Source: Fodinibacter sp963747405 (GTDB taxonomy: Bacteria; Actinomycetota; Actinomycetes; Actinomycetales; Dermatophilaceae). From it: a stretch of DNA of 64,000 nucleotides. Location of the stretch: contig CAVVFG010000007.1 in the NCBI GenBank assembly GCA_963747405.1, positions 1-64,000 of the forward strand, written 5' to 3'. Shown in pieces: positions 16,643 to 27,332 of the stretch (positions are counted from its first letter, which is position 1; every line of letters begins with the position of its first letter). A program made the translations under genes and the position numbers. The notes under the pieces are model-generated. The model ran no database searches. It was given only the letters and a program-made list of their open reading frames with translations, and was not told the origin of the DNA.

Positions 16643-16715
16643 CGACTTCGTGCGACTTGCACACGGTTTCACAGCGCTGGGAGCGCCAAAACGGTAGGCA
16701 AGTCGCACGAAGTCG
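16643..16715. repeat. Long intergenic palindrome, copy 1 (convergent gene junction)
   Basis: Perfect 18-bp inverted repeat (16643-16660 and 16698-16715) separated by 37 nt. The spacer holds a nested hairpin (GCGCT, GGG, AGCGC at 16674-16686). It starts 14 nt after the Gfo/Idh stop and ends 13 nt before the peptidase stop on the other strand, so it could terminate both. Its minus-strand arm (GACT..TGCGACTTGCC..ACCGTTTT) resembles the copy at 25641-25714. Confidence 0.8.
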
Positions 16716-16728
16716 GGAGGGGAATGGG

Positions 16729-17472
16729 TCAGGGGGAGGGGAGGCGGCGCGGTTCGATGCGCTCCTCGTGCACCCCGTCGTCGCCGGACGGGTCGCGGGT
16801 GACGATGAACGCGGCCTTGCCGTCGGCCTCGCTGACCGCCTCCACCAGGTCGGTGCCCCGGTAGACCAGCCCGACGCCGTCGTCGGTGCAGTGCGTCTCG
16901 GGCAGCGTGCCGTCGGCCACGAACCGGTGCACGGTGGGCCGGCGGGCCGCCTCGGAGTCGTAGTGGACGCCGCTGCCGTAGGGGAGCAGGCCCAGGCCGT
17001 TCGTGACGGCCCGCAGCTCGGGCCCGAAGGAGTCGGTGGTCCCACCGAGGTACCAGCAGATCGAGCCGGCCGAGACGCCCCCGAGCACGACGCCGGCCTC
17101 CCACGCGGCCCGCATCGCCGGGCGCAGGTCGTGAACGTCCCAGACCGCGAGCAGGTTGGCGACCGACCCGCCGTTGACCCAGATGACGTCGGCCTCGAGG
17201 AGGTGCCCGGGCACGTCGTCGAGGTTGGGCATCGGGAACAGGTCGAGGCAGGTGATGTCGAACCGCGCGACCCGGCCTGCTTCGTGCGCCCAGTAGCTGC
17301 CGAAGTCGGGGTCGCCCGACGCCGTGCCGACGAAGGTGAGCCGCGGCCGCCGGCCGGTGACGCCGGACAGCTCGACGGCGTGGTGCACCAGGGCGTCGAA
17401 CTCCAGCCGGGTGCGGCGGCCGTACCGGTAGCCCCCGGAGGTGGCCAGGATCGTCGGGGCGTCGGCAGGCAT
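16729..17472 (-). CDS. Peptidase E-like protein (S51 family)
   Basis: Probable serine peptidase of the S51 dipeptidase E/cyanophycinase group, 247 aa. The nucleophile motif GGVSAGSICWYLGG contains the catalytic Ser. WVNGGSVANLLAVW and FVGTASGDPDFGSYW match the family core. The family removes N-terminal Asp from dipeptides; the substrate here is not proven. ATG 17472 was chosen because the hexamer TAGGGT (plus 17480-17485) lies 7 nt upstream and the residues from MPADAPTILATSGG fit the family start. It is divergent from the kinase-like gene. Confidence 0.88.
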   Translation of the reverse strand: MPADAPTILATSGGYRYGRRTRLEFDALVHHAVELSGVTGRRPRLTFVGTASGDPDFGSYWAHEAGRVARFDITCLDLFPMPNLDDVPGHLLEADVIWVNGGSVANLLAVWDVHDLRPAMRAAWEAGVVLGGVSAGSICWYLGGTTDSFGPELRAVTNGLGLLPYGSGVHYDSEAARRPTVHRFVADGTLPETHCTDDGVGLVYRGTDLVEAVSEADGKAAFIVTRDPSGDDGVHEERIEPRRLPSP

Positions 17473-17539
17473 GGCGCCCACCCTAGGGGCCTGTGGACAA
17501 CCCGGCAGCCGGGTCTCCACGTCCGGGCAGAGTGTGGTC

Positions 17540-19450
17540 ATGGGCGATCAGGGGGATGCCGTGACGACGGTGGGGCGGCGCGAAGCGGGTGGGGCGCCAC
17601 CCGGCTGGGTGGAGGGCGTCGACGCTCCCGACCCGCCGGAGCTGCCCGAGCCGCCGGAGCTGCCCGAGCCGCCGCAGGTGCCCGGGTACGAGCTCGGTGA
17701 GCTGCTGGCCCGCGGTGGCACGAGCGAGGTGTGGGCCGCGGTCGAGCTCGACGGCGGCGGACGGGTGGCCGTGAAGGTGGTGCACGCCGAGCTCGACGCC
17801 CTCGAGCTGGCCTCGCGCGAGTCGGCCGTCTCGGCTCGCGCTGCGAACGCGCATGTGGTGCCCGTCCAGGCCTGCGTGCCGCTGCCGGACGGTCGCGTGG
17901 CGGTGGTGATGCCGCACCTACTGGGCGGCGCGGTCGACGCGCTGGTGCGGACTCGGGGTCACCTGTCACCGGGCGAGGTGGTCACCGTGCTCGCGCCGGT
18001 GGCCTCCGCGCTGGGGCGGCTGCACGACCTGGGGGTGGTGCACGGTGACGTCTCCCCGGGCAACGTGCTGCTCGACCTCGACGGCCGCCCGCTGCTCGCC
18101 GACCTCGGGCTGGGCCACGTCGCGGGCGACGTCTCACCGGGCGTCTGGGGCACCGACGGCTACGTAGCGCCGGAGGTGCTGCTCGGTGCCGACCCGACCC
18201 CGGCGTCCGACGTCTACGCCCTCGGGGCGCTGGGCTGGTTGTGCCTCACCGGCACCGTGCCCGGCCCGCCCGGGCTGCGGCCCGAGCTGTCCGAGGTGTG
18301 CCTGGCCGGGGAGGGCTCGCAGCCGGTGGTCAGCGCGCTGGCCCTGGCCATCGGTGCGGAGCCGCTCGACCGGCCGAGCGCCCACGAGCTGGCCTGGCTG
18401 CTGTTCGCTGCCGCCGAGCCCGAACCCCTGCGCCTGGTGCACGGTGACGACGAGGTCAGTGCCGTCACCTACCGCCTGCGGGCGGCAGCGGGCCGGCCCC
18501 CGGCCGAGGTGAGGGTGCGGCGCCGACACTGGTGGTCGCCACGGCGGGCCACGGGTGAGGTGCCGAGGCCGGCGCCGGCGTTCGCCCGGTGGGTGCGACG
18601 GCACGACGAGCGCACGACGAGGCAGCGGCCGGTGCGGTCCGGCCGGCACGGCGCCGGTGTGGTCCGCCGCGGATGGGTACGACCGCTGCGGCCCGAGGCC
18701 AGCGGGTCGGGGTCGGCGCCGCCCGGGCCGCGTGCACCCGGGCGCGCGTGGCCCTGGGTACCCGCGCCCCGGGTTGCCCGGCGCACCATGGTGTCGGCCC
18801 TGGTGTGCCTGGGGCTGCTCTCGCTCGTGGTGCTCGGCACCGCGGTGCTCGGGCGCGATGCAGGCACCACCCGAGTCCGGCCCGTCCTCGACGCCGGCCG
18901 CACCACCGATTCCGGCGGCACTCCAGACCCCGGCGGCACCGCCGGCGGCGCCTCGGGTCCCTCCAACGCCGCGAGCTCGACCGCCGGCCCCTCTCCGACC
19001 AGCGGCTCCCCGACCAACGGTCTCGCCTCGACAGCCGCCGCCACGGACCCCCGCACCGACGCCCGGGCGCCGACCACCCGGGCCGACGAGCTGCTCACGG
19101 TGCTCGCCGGCGCGCGGGCCGCCGCATGGCGGGACGCGACCCCGGCCCTGCTCCACGCCGCCGACGCGCAAGGTTCCGCCATGGCCGCCCGAGATGCCGC
19201 CGGTGTGGCCGAGGTGGAGCGGGCCGGGTTGCGCTACACCGGTCTGCACTTCACCGTCGCAGACGTCAGCGTCGTGGCGGCGACCCCGCAGCGAGCCGTG
19301 CTCAGGGCCCGGGTCGACGCTGGCCCGTACACCGTCACCGGGCCCACCGGCTCCACACCGAGACCTGCCGTGGCCGGCACGCCGGTACTCGTCGACCTGG
19401 TGCGCACCGACGTCGGCTGGCGGATCGCCGACCTGCGCCCGGTGCCATGA
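17540..19450 (+). CDS. Membrane-anchored serine/threonine protein kinase-like protein
   Basis: 636-aa protein with an N-terminal kinase fold, a basic and Pro-rich linker, one TM helix (about 417-437, MVSALVCLGLLSLVVLGTAV) and an outer Ser/Thr/Gly-rich stalk ending in a domain of about 120 residues. Kinase motifs: glycine loop ARGGTSEVW, VAVK with Lys79, catalytic loop HGDVSPGN (168-175), DLG at 188-190, and APE at 210-212. The loop has HGD instead of HRD and DLG instead of DFG, but the catalytic Asp, Asn and metal Asp are kept, so activity is possible. Residues 32-46 carry a short proline-rich repeat. The 67-bp gap to the divergent peptidase gene has CAGAGT 6 nt before this ATG. Confidence 0.85.
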   Translation: MGDQGDAVTTVGRREAGGAPPGWVEGVDAPDPPELPEPPELPEPPQVPGYELGELLARGGTSEVWAAVELDGGGRVAVKVVHAELDALELASRESAVSARAANAHVVPVQACVPLPDGRVAVVMPHLLGGAVDALVRTRGHLSPGEVVTVLAPVASALGRLHDLGVVHGDVSPGNVLLDLDGRPLLADLGLGHVAGDVSPGVWGTDGYVAPEVLLGADPTPASDVYALGALGWLCLTGTVPGPPGLRPELSEVCLAGEGSQPVVSALALAIGAEPLDRPSAHELAWLLFAAAEPEPLRLVHGDDEVSAVTYRLRAAAGRPPAEVRVRRRHWWSPRRATGEVPRPAPAFARWVRRHDERTTRQRPVRSGRHGAGVVRRGWVRPLRPEASGSGSAPPGPRAPGRAWPWVPAPRVARRTMVSALVCLGLLSLVVLGTAVLGRDAGTTRVRPVLDAGRTTDSGGTPDPGGTAGGASGPSNAASSTAGPSPTSGSPTNGLASTAAATDPRTDARAPTTRADELLTVLAGARAAAWRDATPALLHAADAQGSAMAARDAAGVAEVERAGLRYTGLHFTVADVSVVAATPQRAVLRARVDAGPYTVTGPTGSTPRPAVAGTPVLVDLVRTDVGWRIADLRPVP

Positions 19451-19475
19451 CCAGGCTGGCCAGGTCGCCCCCGGC

Positions 19476-20501
19476 TCAGCCGTGTGGCGCTGCCTGCGAG
19501 GAGAAGAGGTTGAGCCCGAGCCGCTCCGCGAGGTACTTGGTCACCAGCTGCCCGCGCACGCTGTTGCCCGCGGCGTCCAGCGGCGGCGAGAAGGTGGCCA
19601 GGCCGCCCTTGCCGGGCGAGACCGTGACGATGCCTCCGCTGACGCCGCTCTTGCCCGGCATCCCGATCTCGTAGAGCCAGTCGCCCGACAGCTCGTAGAG
19701 GCCGGCGGTGGCCATCACGGCGAGCACCCGGCGGCACACCCCGGGCGGCACGACCACCTCCTCGGTCACCGGGTTGACACCGCCGTTGGACAAGGTGGCG
19801 CCCATCACCGCGAGGTCGTGCACGGTCACCGCCAGGGAGCACTGCCGGGTGTAGACGTCGGTCGCCTCGTCGGGGTCGAAGTACAGCCGCCCGTAGCTCT
19901 GCAGGAGGTGGGCGATCCCCTGGTTGCGCAGGTTCGTGGCCGACTCCGACGCGTAGACCTCGTGGTCGACCTGCAGCTCGCGTCCGGCGAAGCGGGACAG
20001 CCCGTCACGCAACCGCTCCCACTTCTCGTCGGCGCTGTCGCCCGGCACGAGGCTGGTGGTGGCGATCGCCCCGGCGTTGACCAGCGGGTTCATGGTGCGG
20101 TCGGCGTTGAGCTCGACGGCCATCAGCGAGTCGAACGGGAAGCCGGTGCTGTTGACCCCGAGCCGGCGCCGGGCCTGCGGGTAGCCGATCGCCTCGCACA
20201 CCAGCGCGAACACGAACGGCTTCGACACGCTCTGGATCGAGAACGTGGTCGCGACGTCGCCGATCTCGAAGGACCGGCCCCGGGCGCCGACCACGGAGAT
20301 GCCGAACCAGTCGGGCGAGGCCTGCGCGAGCACCGGGATGTAGCCGGCCACTGTCCCATCGGTGTTCGTGCGGTAGCGCTGGTAGGCGTGCGTGACGACG
20401 TCGCGCACCTCCTCCAGCGACGGCAGCTCTCCGGTGGAGACCGGCGGGGGAGACGACTCCTCGTCGAAGGGCATCCCCTCGTGCATCGACAGGTCGGACA
20501 T
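19476..20501 (-). CDS. glsA: Glutaminase A
   Basis: Hydrolyses glutamine to glutamate and ammonium. At 341 aa it shows the serine-dependent glutaminase fold. The nucleophile motif is FSIQSVSKPFVFALV (SxxK). MNPLVNAGAIATTSLV, SESATNLRNQGIAHLL and a GKSGVSGGI block near the C-terminus also match. It is the last gene of a minus-strand run lpdA-sucB-epimerase-glsA, 20 nt after the epimerase stop. Its product, glutamate, can feed the 2-oxoglutarate pool used by the complex encoded upstream. Confidence 0.94.
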   Translation of the reverse strand: MSDLSMHEGMPFDEESSPPPVSTGELPSLEEVRDVVTHAYQRYRTNTDGTVAGYIPVLAQASPDWFGISVVGARGRSFEIGDVATTFSIQSVSKPFVFALVCEAIGYPQARRRLGVNSTGFPFDSLMAVELNADRTMNPLVNAGAIATTSLVPGDSADEKWERLRDGLSRFAGRELQVDHEVYASESATNLRNQGIAHLLQSYGRLYFDPDEATDVYTRQCSLAVTVHDLAVMGATLSNGGVNPVTEEVVVPPGVCRRVLAVMATAGLYELSGDWLYEIGMPGKSGVSGGIVTVSPGKGGLATFSPPLDAAGNSVRGQLVTKYLAERLGLNLFSSQAAPHG

Positions 20502-20521
20502 GGCGGGGGCGGGGCCAGGTC

Positions 20522-21412
20522 TCAGGCGACGAGCCAGCGGACGGCGGTCTCGAGGTCGCCGTGCTCCAGCCGGTACCCGGTATCGCGCAGGGCGTCTCCC
20601 ACGATCCGCTGGCCGCCGAGCACCTCCATCGCGAATTCGCCGAGCACGGCGCGCAGCGCGAACGACGGCGCGGGCAGCACGGCCGGGCGGTGCAGGGCGG
20701 CGCCCAGCGCCTTGGCGATCTCCTTCTGCCGCGCCGGCTGCCCAGCGGTGAGGTTGACCGGCCCGGTGACCTCCGGGTGGTCGAGCAGGTGCACGATGGC
20801 GCCGACCTCATCGGGCAGGGTGATCCAGGGCATGAACTGCCGGCCCGACCCCAGCGCCCCGCCGGCGCCGAGCCGCGCCAGGCGCAGCATCGGCTTCATC
20901 GCACCGCCCTCGGGCGACATGACGATGCCGGTGCGGATCACCGCGACCGACGCCCCGGCATCCACCGCGGGCGCGGTGGCGGCCTCCCAGGCGATCACGA
21001 CGTCGCTGAGGAAGTCGTTGCCGGGGCTGCTGGCCTCGGTGAGCTCCTCGTCGCCGCGGTCGCCGTAGAACCCGACCGCCGATCCCGACACGAGCCGCAC
21101 GGGGTGGTCGGCGGCGGCGACCGCCTCGGCCACCGCATGGGTGGAGTCGACCCGAGAGGCGAGGATCTCGTGCTTGTACGCGGGCGTCCAGCGCTTGTCA
21201 CCGACCCCGGCACCGGCCAGGTGCACGACGCCGTCGACGGCGTCGAGCGTGCGGGGGTCGAGGCTGCGGCTGGTGGGGTCCCACTGCACCTCGTCGGCCG
21301 CGTTGGGAGGTCGACGGACCAGCCGGACGACCTCGTCGCCGCGCGTGCGGAGCGCGGCGACGAGCGGTCTGCCGATCAGGCCCGAGGATCCGGTGACGAC
21401 GATGCGACTCAT
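20522..21412 (-). CDS. TIGR01777 family NAD(P)-binding epimerase-like protein (SDR)
   Basis: 296-aa atypical short-chain dehydrogenase of the SDR39U/TIGR01777 group. The N-terminal dinucleotide motif is VTGSSGLIGRPLV. VDGVVHLAGAGVGDKRWTP, SGSAVGFYGDRGDEEL (the active-site Tyr region) and FMPWITLPDEVGAIVHLLD are typical. The C-terminal DUF1731-like part includes LPAPSFALRAVLGEFA. The reaction is unknown; the family is common in actinobacteria next to sucB. It lies 24 nt after the E2 stop. Confidence 0.9.
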   Translation of the reverse strand: MSRIVVTGSSGLIGRPLVAALRTRGDEVVRLVRRPPNAADEVQWDPTSRSLDPRTLDAVDGVVHLAGAGVGDKRWTPAYKHEILASRVDSTHAVAEAVAAADHPVRLVSGSAVGFYGDRGDEELTEASSPGNDFLSDVVIAWEAATAPAVDAGASVAVIRTGIVMSPEGGAMKPMLRLARLGAGGALGSGRQFMPWITLPDEVGAIVHLLDHPEVTGPVNLTAGQPARQKEIAKALGAALHRPAVLPAPSFALRAVLGEFAMEVLGGQRIVGDALRDTGYRLEHGDLETAVRWLVA

Positions 21413-21436
21413 GGCGGGGTCCTCGTGGCCGGCCGG

Positions 21437-23419
<1,983 letters not shown>

Positions 23420-23458
23420 CGGGACAGCTCTCCTTCGTGGGCGGTGGCGGACATCACT

Positions 23459-24838
23459 CTAGTTGTGCGCGTGGAGGGGTTTCCCGGCGAGCGCCAGGTG
23501 GGCTTCACCGAGGGCTTCGTTCTGGGTCGGGTGGGCGTGCACGAGAGCTGCGACGTCCTCGGCGTGGGCCTGCCAGTTGACGATCAGCTGGGCCTCACCG
23601 ATCTGCTCACCCATCCGCGACCCGACCATGTGCACGCCGACGACCGGCCCGTCCGCCACCCGCACCAGCTTGACGAACCCCGCGGTGCGCAGGATCTGCG
23701 ACTTGCCGTTGCCGCCGAGGGTGTACTCGTACGTCTCCACCTCGCCGTGCGCGGCACGGGCCTGCTCCTCGGTGAGCCCCACCGACGCCACCTCCGGCTC
23801 GCAGTAGGTGACGCGCGGGATGCCGGACTCCACGACGGGCGTCGGGTCCAGCCCCGCGATGTGCTCGGCCACGAAGATGCCCTGGGCGAAGCCGCGGTGG
23901 GCCAGCTGCAGGCCGGGGACGATGTCGCCCACGGCGTACACCCCGTCGGCCGAGGTGCGGCAGCGCTCGTCGGTGACGACGAAGCCCCGCTCGAGGGTGA
24001 CCCCGGCCTCCTGGTAGCCCAGGCCCTCGGTGACCGGACCGCGCCCCACCGCCACCAGGAGCAGGTCGGCGACCAGCTCCTCGCCGCCCTCCAGGCGCAC
24101 CGTCACGGCATCCCCGTCGACGGCGGCGGACTCGAACCGCACACCCGTGCGCATGCCGATGCCGCGCTTGCGGAACGCGCGTTCCAGCGCCGTGCTCACG
24201 GCGGGGTCCTCGGCGGCGACCAGCCGGGGGAGGGCCTCGACGACGGTGACCTCGGCGCCGAACGAGCGCATCACGGAGGCGAACTCGACCCCGATCACCC
24301 CGCCCCCCAGCACGACGACGCGCGCGGGCACGGCATCCAGCGCCAGCGCCCCGTCGCTGGTGACGACCGGGCCGCCGATCTCGAGCCCGGGAAGCGTGCG
24401 TGCGTACGAACCCGTGGCGAGGACCACGTGCCGGCCGACCAGCCGTCGCTCTCCCACGACGACGGTGCGGTCGCCCTCGAGGCGGCCGGTGCCCTCGACG
24501 TAGTCGACCGCGCGCGCCTTCACCAGCCCCTGCAGGCCCTTGTGCAGCCTGCTGACGACTCCCTCGCGATAGGTGGTCACGGCGGGCAGGTCGATGCCCT
24601 CGAGCGTCGCGCGCACGCCGAAGTGCGACGCCTCGCGGGCGGAGTCGGCCACCTCGGCCGCGTGCAGCAGCGCCTTGGTGGGGATGCACCCGCGGTGCAG
24701 GCAGGTGCCTCCCAGGAGGTCCTTCTCGACGAGTGCGACGCTCAGCCCGAGCTCGGCGGCTCGCAGCGCGCAGGCGTAGCCGCCGCTGCCTCCGCCGAGG
24801 ACGACGACGTCATGGGTGGTCTCGGCGGTGGCCGGCAT
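23459..24838 (-). CDS. lpdA: Dihydrolipoyl dehydrogenase (E3)
   Basis: FAD/NAD enzyme of 459 aa that re-oxidises dihydrolipoyl groups of the E2 protein encoded next and of the glycine cleavage H protein. FAD motif VLGGGSGGYACALRAAELG, redox disulfide GGTCLHRGCIPTK, NAD motif VLGGGVIGVEFASV, second FAD motif GVYAVGDI and the C-terminal base HAHPTQNEALGEA are all present. It leads the lpdA-sucB-epimerase-glsA run. A GGGAGC ribosome-like site precedes the ATG. Confidence 0.96.
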   Translation of the reverse strand: MPATAETTHDVVVLGGGSGGYACALRAAELGLSVALVEKDLLGGTCLHRGCIPTKALLHAAEVADSAREASHFGVRATLEGIDLPAVTTYREGVVSRLHKGLQGLVKARAVDYVEGTGRLEGDRTVVVGERRLVGRHVVLATGSYARTLPGLEIGGPVVTSDGALALDAVPARVVVLGGGVIGVEFASVMRSFGAEVTVVEALPRLVAAEDPAVSTALERAFRKRGIGMRTGVRFESAAVDGDAVTVRLEGGEELVADLLLVAVGRGPVTEGLGYQEAGVTLERGFVVTDERCRTSADGVYAVGDIVPGLQLAHRGFAQGIFVAEHIAGLDPTPVVESGIPRVTYCEPEVASVGLTEEQARAAHGEVETYEYTLGGNGKSQILRTAGFVKLVRVADGPVVGVHMVGSRMGEQIGEAQLIVNWQAHAEDVAALVHAHPTQNEALGEAHLALAGKPLHAHN

Positions 24839-24995
24839 CCGGGGCTGCTCCCTTGCTGTGGCGGGTGGTGGGCGCCGGCGGCGGGATGGGCCAACCGGAC
24901 GCTGCCCAGCATCCTGTCACTCCCCGGTGGCTCCCCACACACCCGCGCACACACCGGGACCGGGTGGTCGTGCACGGGTGCCGATGTCCACGCCC

Positions 24996-25001
24996 TATCC
25001 T
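24996..25001 (+). promoter_or_regulatory. -10 hexamer for the 107-aa protein gene
   Basis: TATCCT, 6 nt before the ATG at 25008, fits the leaderless pattern. The 169-bp gap to lpdA (minus) holds nothing else I can support. Confidence 0.45.
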
Positions 25002-25007
25002 CTGCGC

Positions 25008-25331
25008 ATGGCGTGGTGGAGACGCAGTCGCGCGAAGCAGGCCCCGCACGGTGGGGGAGAGCTCGCGAGCGCCCAGGCGCACTTCGCCGACTTCATCGCC
25101 ACCCGGCGGGGGGTCGAGGCCTACGTGGAGCCCGCCACCAACATCACGGCGACCACGGTGGTGCTCATCGCGCACGACGGCGAGTGGACCCGGCGGGCGC
25201 TGCCCTCGCGCCCGGTCGCGTTCGACGTGGCCCGCTCGTTCGACATCCCGGTCTACGACGTCAACCTCACGGGCTACCCGGCCCGGATGCGGCAGTGGAC
25301 CGCCCGCCAGCGCAAGCCGAAGGGCCGCTGA
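25008..25331 (+). CDS. Conserved hypothetical protein, 107 aa
   Basis: Small soluble protein with a basic N-terminus (MAWWRRSRAKQA), then AHFADFIATRRGVEAYVEP, ITATTVVLIAHDGEWTRRAL, VAFDVARSFDIPVYDVNLTG and a basic tail. It has the look of a conserved actinobacterial protein found near lpdA, but I do not recognise a functional family. Codon use matches the neighbours. The start is supported by a -10 hexamer 6 nt upstream. A DUF5302 gene follows 107 nt later. Confidence 0.75.
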   Translation: MAWWRRSRAKQAPHGGGELASAQAHFADFIATRRGVEAYVEPATNITATTVVLIAHDGEWTRRALPSRPVAFDVARSFDIPVYDVNLTGYPARMRQWTARQRKPKGR

Positions 25332-25438
25332 CCGGGCCGGTCGGTTCGGTGGCCCGTGGCCACCGGGCAATCTGGTGGAGCGGGCCGCCCGCGTCTGCGA
25401 GGGTTGGGTGGACCAGCCAGCCGACGGAAGGAACCACC

Positions 25439-25633
25439 ATGACAGCCCCGAAGAAGCCGCGCCCCGCGGTCGACGACGAGGTCAAGGCGAAGTTCCGTGC
25501 GGCGCTGGACGCGAAGAGGTCGCACGGGGGCGCCGACGTCTCCGACCACGCGGAGCACACCAAGGTCGACCATGCGCACGGCCCGGAGACCAGCGCGACG
25601 CAGCAGATGTTCCGCCGCAAGAGCGGCGGCTGA
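25439..25633 (+). CDS. DUF5302 domain-containing protein
   Basis: 64-aa charged protein of the actinobacterial DUF5302 type: EVKAKFRAALDAKR near the N-terminus, a His/Asp-rich middle (DHAEHTKVDHAHG) and the ending QQMFRRKSGG, which is the family hallmark. Function unknown. GGAAGGA lies 7 nt before the ATG, so unlike many neighbours this gene uses a ribosome site. A long palindrome begins 8 nt after the stop. Confidence 0.85.
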   Translation: MTAPKKPRPAVDDEVKAKFRAALDAKRSHGGADVSDHAEHTKVDHAHGPETSATQQMFRRKSGG

Positions 25634-25640
25634 CGGACCC

Positions 25641-25714
25641 GACTTGTTGCGAATTTCCCACCCATCCAGGCCCGCTGCGGTCTATCTGAAACGGTGGGAA
25701 GTTCGCAATGAGTC
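25641..25714 (+). repeat. Long intergenic palindrome, copy 2 (convergent gene junction)
   Basis: 22-nt arms at 25641-25662 and 25693-25714 around a 30-nt loop. Nineteen pairs are Watson-Crick. The other three are all G.U in the plus-strand RNA, while the minus strand would have A.C mismatches. It starts just after the DUF5302 stop and ends 17 nt before the pepA stop. The minus-strand arm (GACT..TGCGAACTTCCC, ACCGTTTC) resembles the copy at 16643-16715. Confidence 0.8.
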
Positions 25715-25731
25715 GGCCAAGGGGGGTCGGG

Positions 25732-27276
25732 TCACGGGGCCGTGGCCGAGGACTCCACGAGGCTGAGCAGGGTGCCGACTCCGAAGCCGGTGCCGCCCTT
25801 GGGGTGGTGACCCTTCGGGCCCTTGTCGTTGAACGCCGGCCCGGCGATGTCGACGTGGGCCCACGGGATGCCCTCGCCGACGAACTCCTTGAGGAACAGT
25901 CCGGCGGTGAGCATGCCGCCGTCGCGGTCGCCCTTGTGCGCGATGTCGGCGGTGGGGGTGTCGAGCTTGGCGCGCAGCTCGACCGGCAGCGGCATCGGCC
26001 AGGCACCCTCGCCGGCGGCTCCGGCGGCGTCGACGACCCGCCCGCGGAAGGCGTCGTCGTTGGCCATCACGCCCGCGATGTCGGTGCCCAGGGCCACCAC
26101 CTGGGCGCCGGTGAGGGTGGCGATGTCGACGATCCAGTCGGGGTGTTTCTCGCCGGCCAGGCACAGGCCGTCGCCGAGCACCATCCGGCCCTCGGCGTCG
26201 GTGTCGAGGATCTCGACGCTGGTGCCGTCGCGCATCACCACGACGTCGCTGGGCCGCTGGGCGGTACCGCTGGGCATGTTCTCGGCCAGGCACAGGTAGC
26301 CGGTGACGGCCACCGGCAGCCCGAGCTCGGCGGCGGCGAGCACCGTGGCCGCGACGGCCGCCGCCCCGGCCATGTCGCACTTCATGGTGACCATGCCGCT
26401 GGACGGCTTGATGTTCAGGCCGCCGGAGTCGAAGGTGATGCCCTTGCCGACCAGCGCCACCGAGGCCGCCGGGGATGCCGGGGCGTACGACATCGTGACG
26501 ATGCGCGGCGGGTTGACCGACCCCTGGCCGACGCCGACGATGCCGCCGAACCCACCCTTGACGAGCGCCTTCTCGTCGAGCACCGACACGGTGACCTTGG
26601 CGGGAGAGGCGGCCACGCGCTTCTTGACGTTGTCGGCGAACGACTGCGGGAACAGGTAGTTCGGCGGCGTGTTCACCAGGTCGCGGGCCCAGTCGCGGGC
26701 CGCGCCGAGCACCGCGGCACGGGCCACGGCGTCCTTGGCCGCCTTGCCCTGCCCGGCCCCCGAGACCACCATGAGCCGCGGGCCGGCGCCGTTGGACGCC
26801 GCCTTGGCCGAGGCCCGGATGCCGGTGCCGCGCCGCGCGCCGAGCGGCGCGGACTTGTCGTAGGAGTAGCACCCGGCGTAAGCGCCGTCGGCGACGGCCG
26901 ACAGGCTCTCGAGGTCGGGGGTGGGCAGCGCCACGGCGACGGCGCGCTTGCCGCGCACCGAGCGCAGCGCCGCACCGGCCGCGGCCCGCAGCACGGCGTG
27001 CGGGTAGCTCGAACGGCGCGTGGTGCCCTCGCCCAGCCCGGTGACGACCACCGAGGTGGCCTTGACGCCGGGCACGGCCACCACGCGCACCACCTCGTCG
27101 GCCCGGCCGGTGGCCTCGACGTCGGAGAGCACCGCCTGCAGGTGGACGACCGCCTTGCGCGGCAGGTGGTGGCCGGTTGCGAGGTCGGCGCCGTCGGGCG
27201 TTCGCACCGAGCCGACGACGAGGGTGTCGACGGCGAGCTCGGCGGGGGGTCTGGTTGTGAGGGCCATTGTGGTCAT
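25732..27276 (-). CDS. pepA: Leucyl aminopeptidase (M17)
   Basis: Cytosolic zinc/manganese aminopeptidase of 514 aa that trims N-terminal residues from peptides. The C-terminal catalytic domain shows VGKGITFDSGGLNIKPS (Lys and Asp ligands), MKCDMAGAAAVA, the signature EILDTDAEGRMVLGDGL (Asp/Glu ligands and Arg), and VDIATLTGAQVVALG. The last motif is usually NTDAEGRL; the substitutions are mild. ATG 27276 has TAGTCT (plus 27283-27288) 6 nt upstream, so a leaderless transcript is likely. It is divergent from gcvT. Confidence 0.95.
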   Translation of the reverse strand: MTTMALTTRPPAELAVDTLVVGSVRTPDGADLATGHHLPRKAVVHLQAVLSDVEATGRADEVVRVVAVPGVKATSVVVTGLGEGTTRRSSYPHAVLRAAAGAALRSVRGKRAVAVALPTPDLESLSAVADGAYAGCYSYDKSAPLGARRGTGIRASAKAASNGAGPRLMVVSGAGQGKAAKDAVARAAVLGAARDWARDLVNTPPNYLFPQSFADNVKKRVAASPAKVTVSVLDEKALVKGGFGGIVGVGQGSVNPPRIVTMSYAPASPAASVALVGKGITFDSGGLNIKPSSGMVTMKCDMAGAAAVAATVLAAAELGLPVAVTGYLCLAENMPSGTAQRPSDVVVMRDGTSVEILDTDAEGRMVLGDGLCLAGEKHPDWIVDIATLTGAQVVALGTDIAGVMANDDAFRGRVVDAAGAAGEGAWPMPLPVELRAKLDTPTADIAHKGDRDGGMLTAGLFLKEFVGEGIPWAHVDIAGPAFNDKGPKGHHPKGGTGFGVGTLLSLVESSATAP

Positions 27277-27282
27277 GCGGGC

Positions 27283-27325
27283 AGACTATCGACCGCGCAG
27301 TGCCCGGGCCGCAAGGCGGTAACGT
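27283..27325. promoter_or_regulatory. Divergent leaderless promoters for pepA and gcvT
   Basis: Minus-strand TAGTCT (27283-27288) lies 6 nt before the pepA ATG, and plus-strand TAACGT (27320-27325) lies 7 nt before the gcvT ATG. The 56-bp gap is too short for a glycine riboswitch. Confidence 0.5.
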
Positions 27326-27332
27326 GCCGACC

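Noticed and set aside
27277..27332. Glycine riboswitch before gcvT
   Set aside because: Only 56 nt separate the divergent starts, and a -10 hexamer lies 7 nt before the ATG. There is no room for an aptamer.
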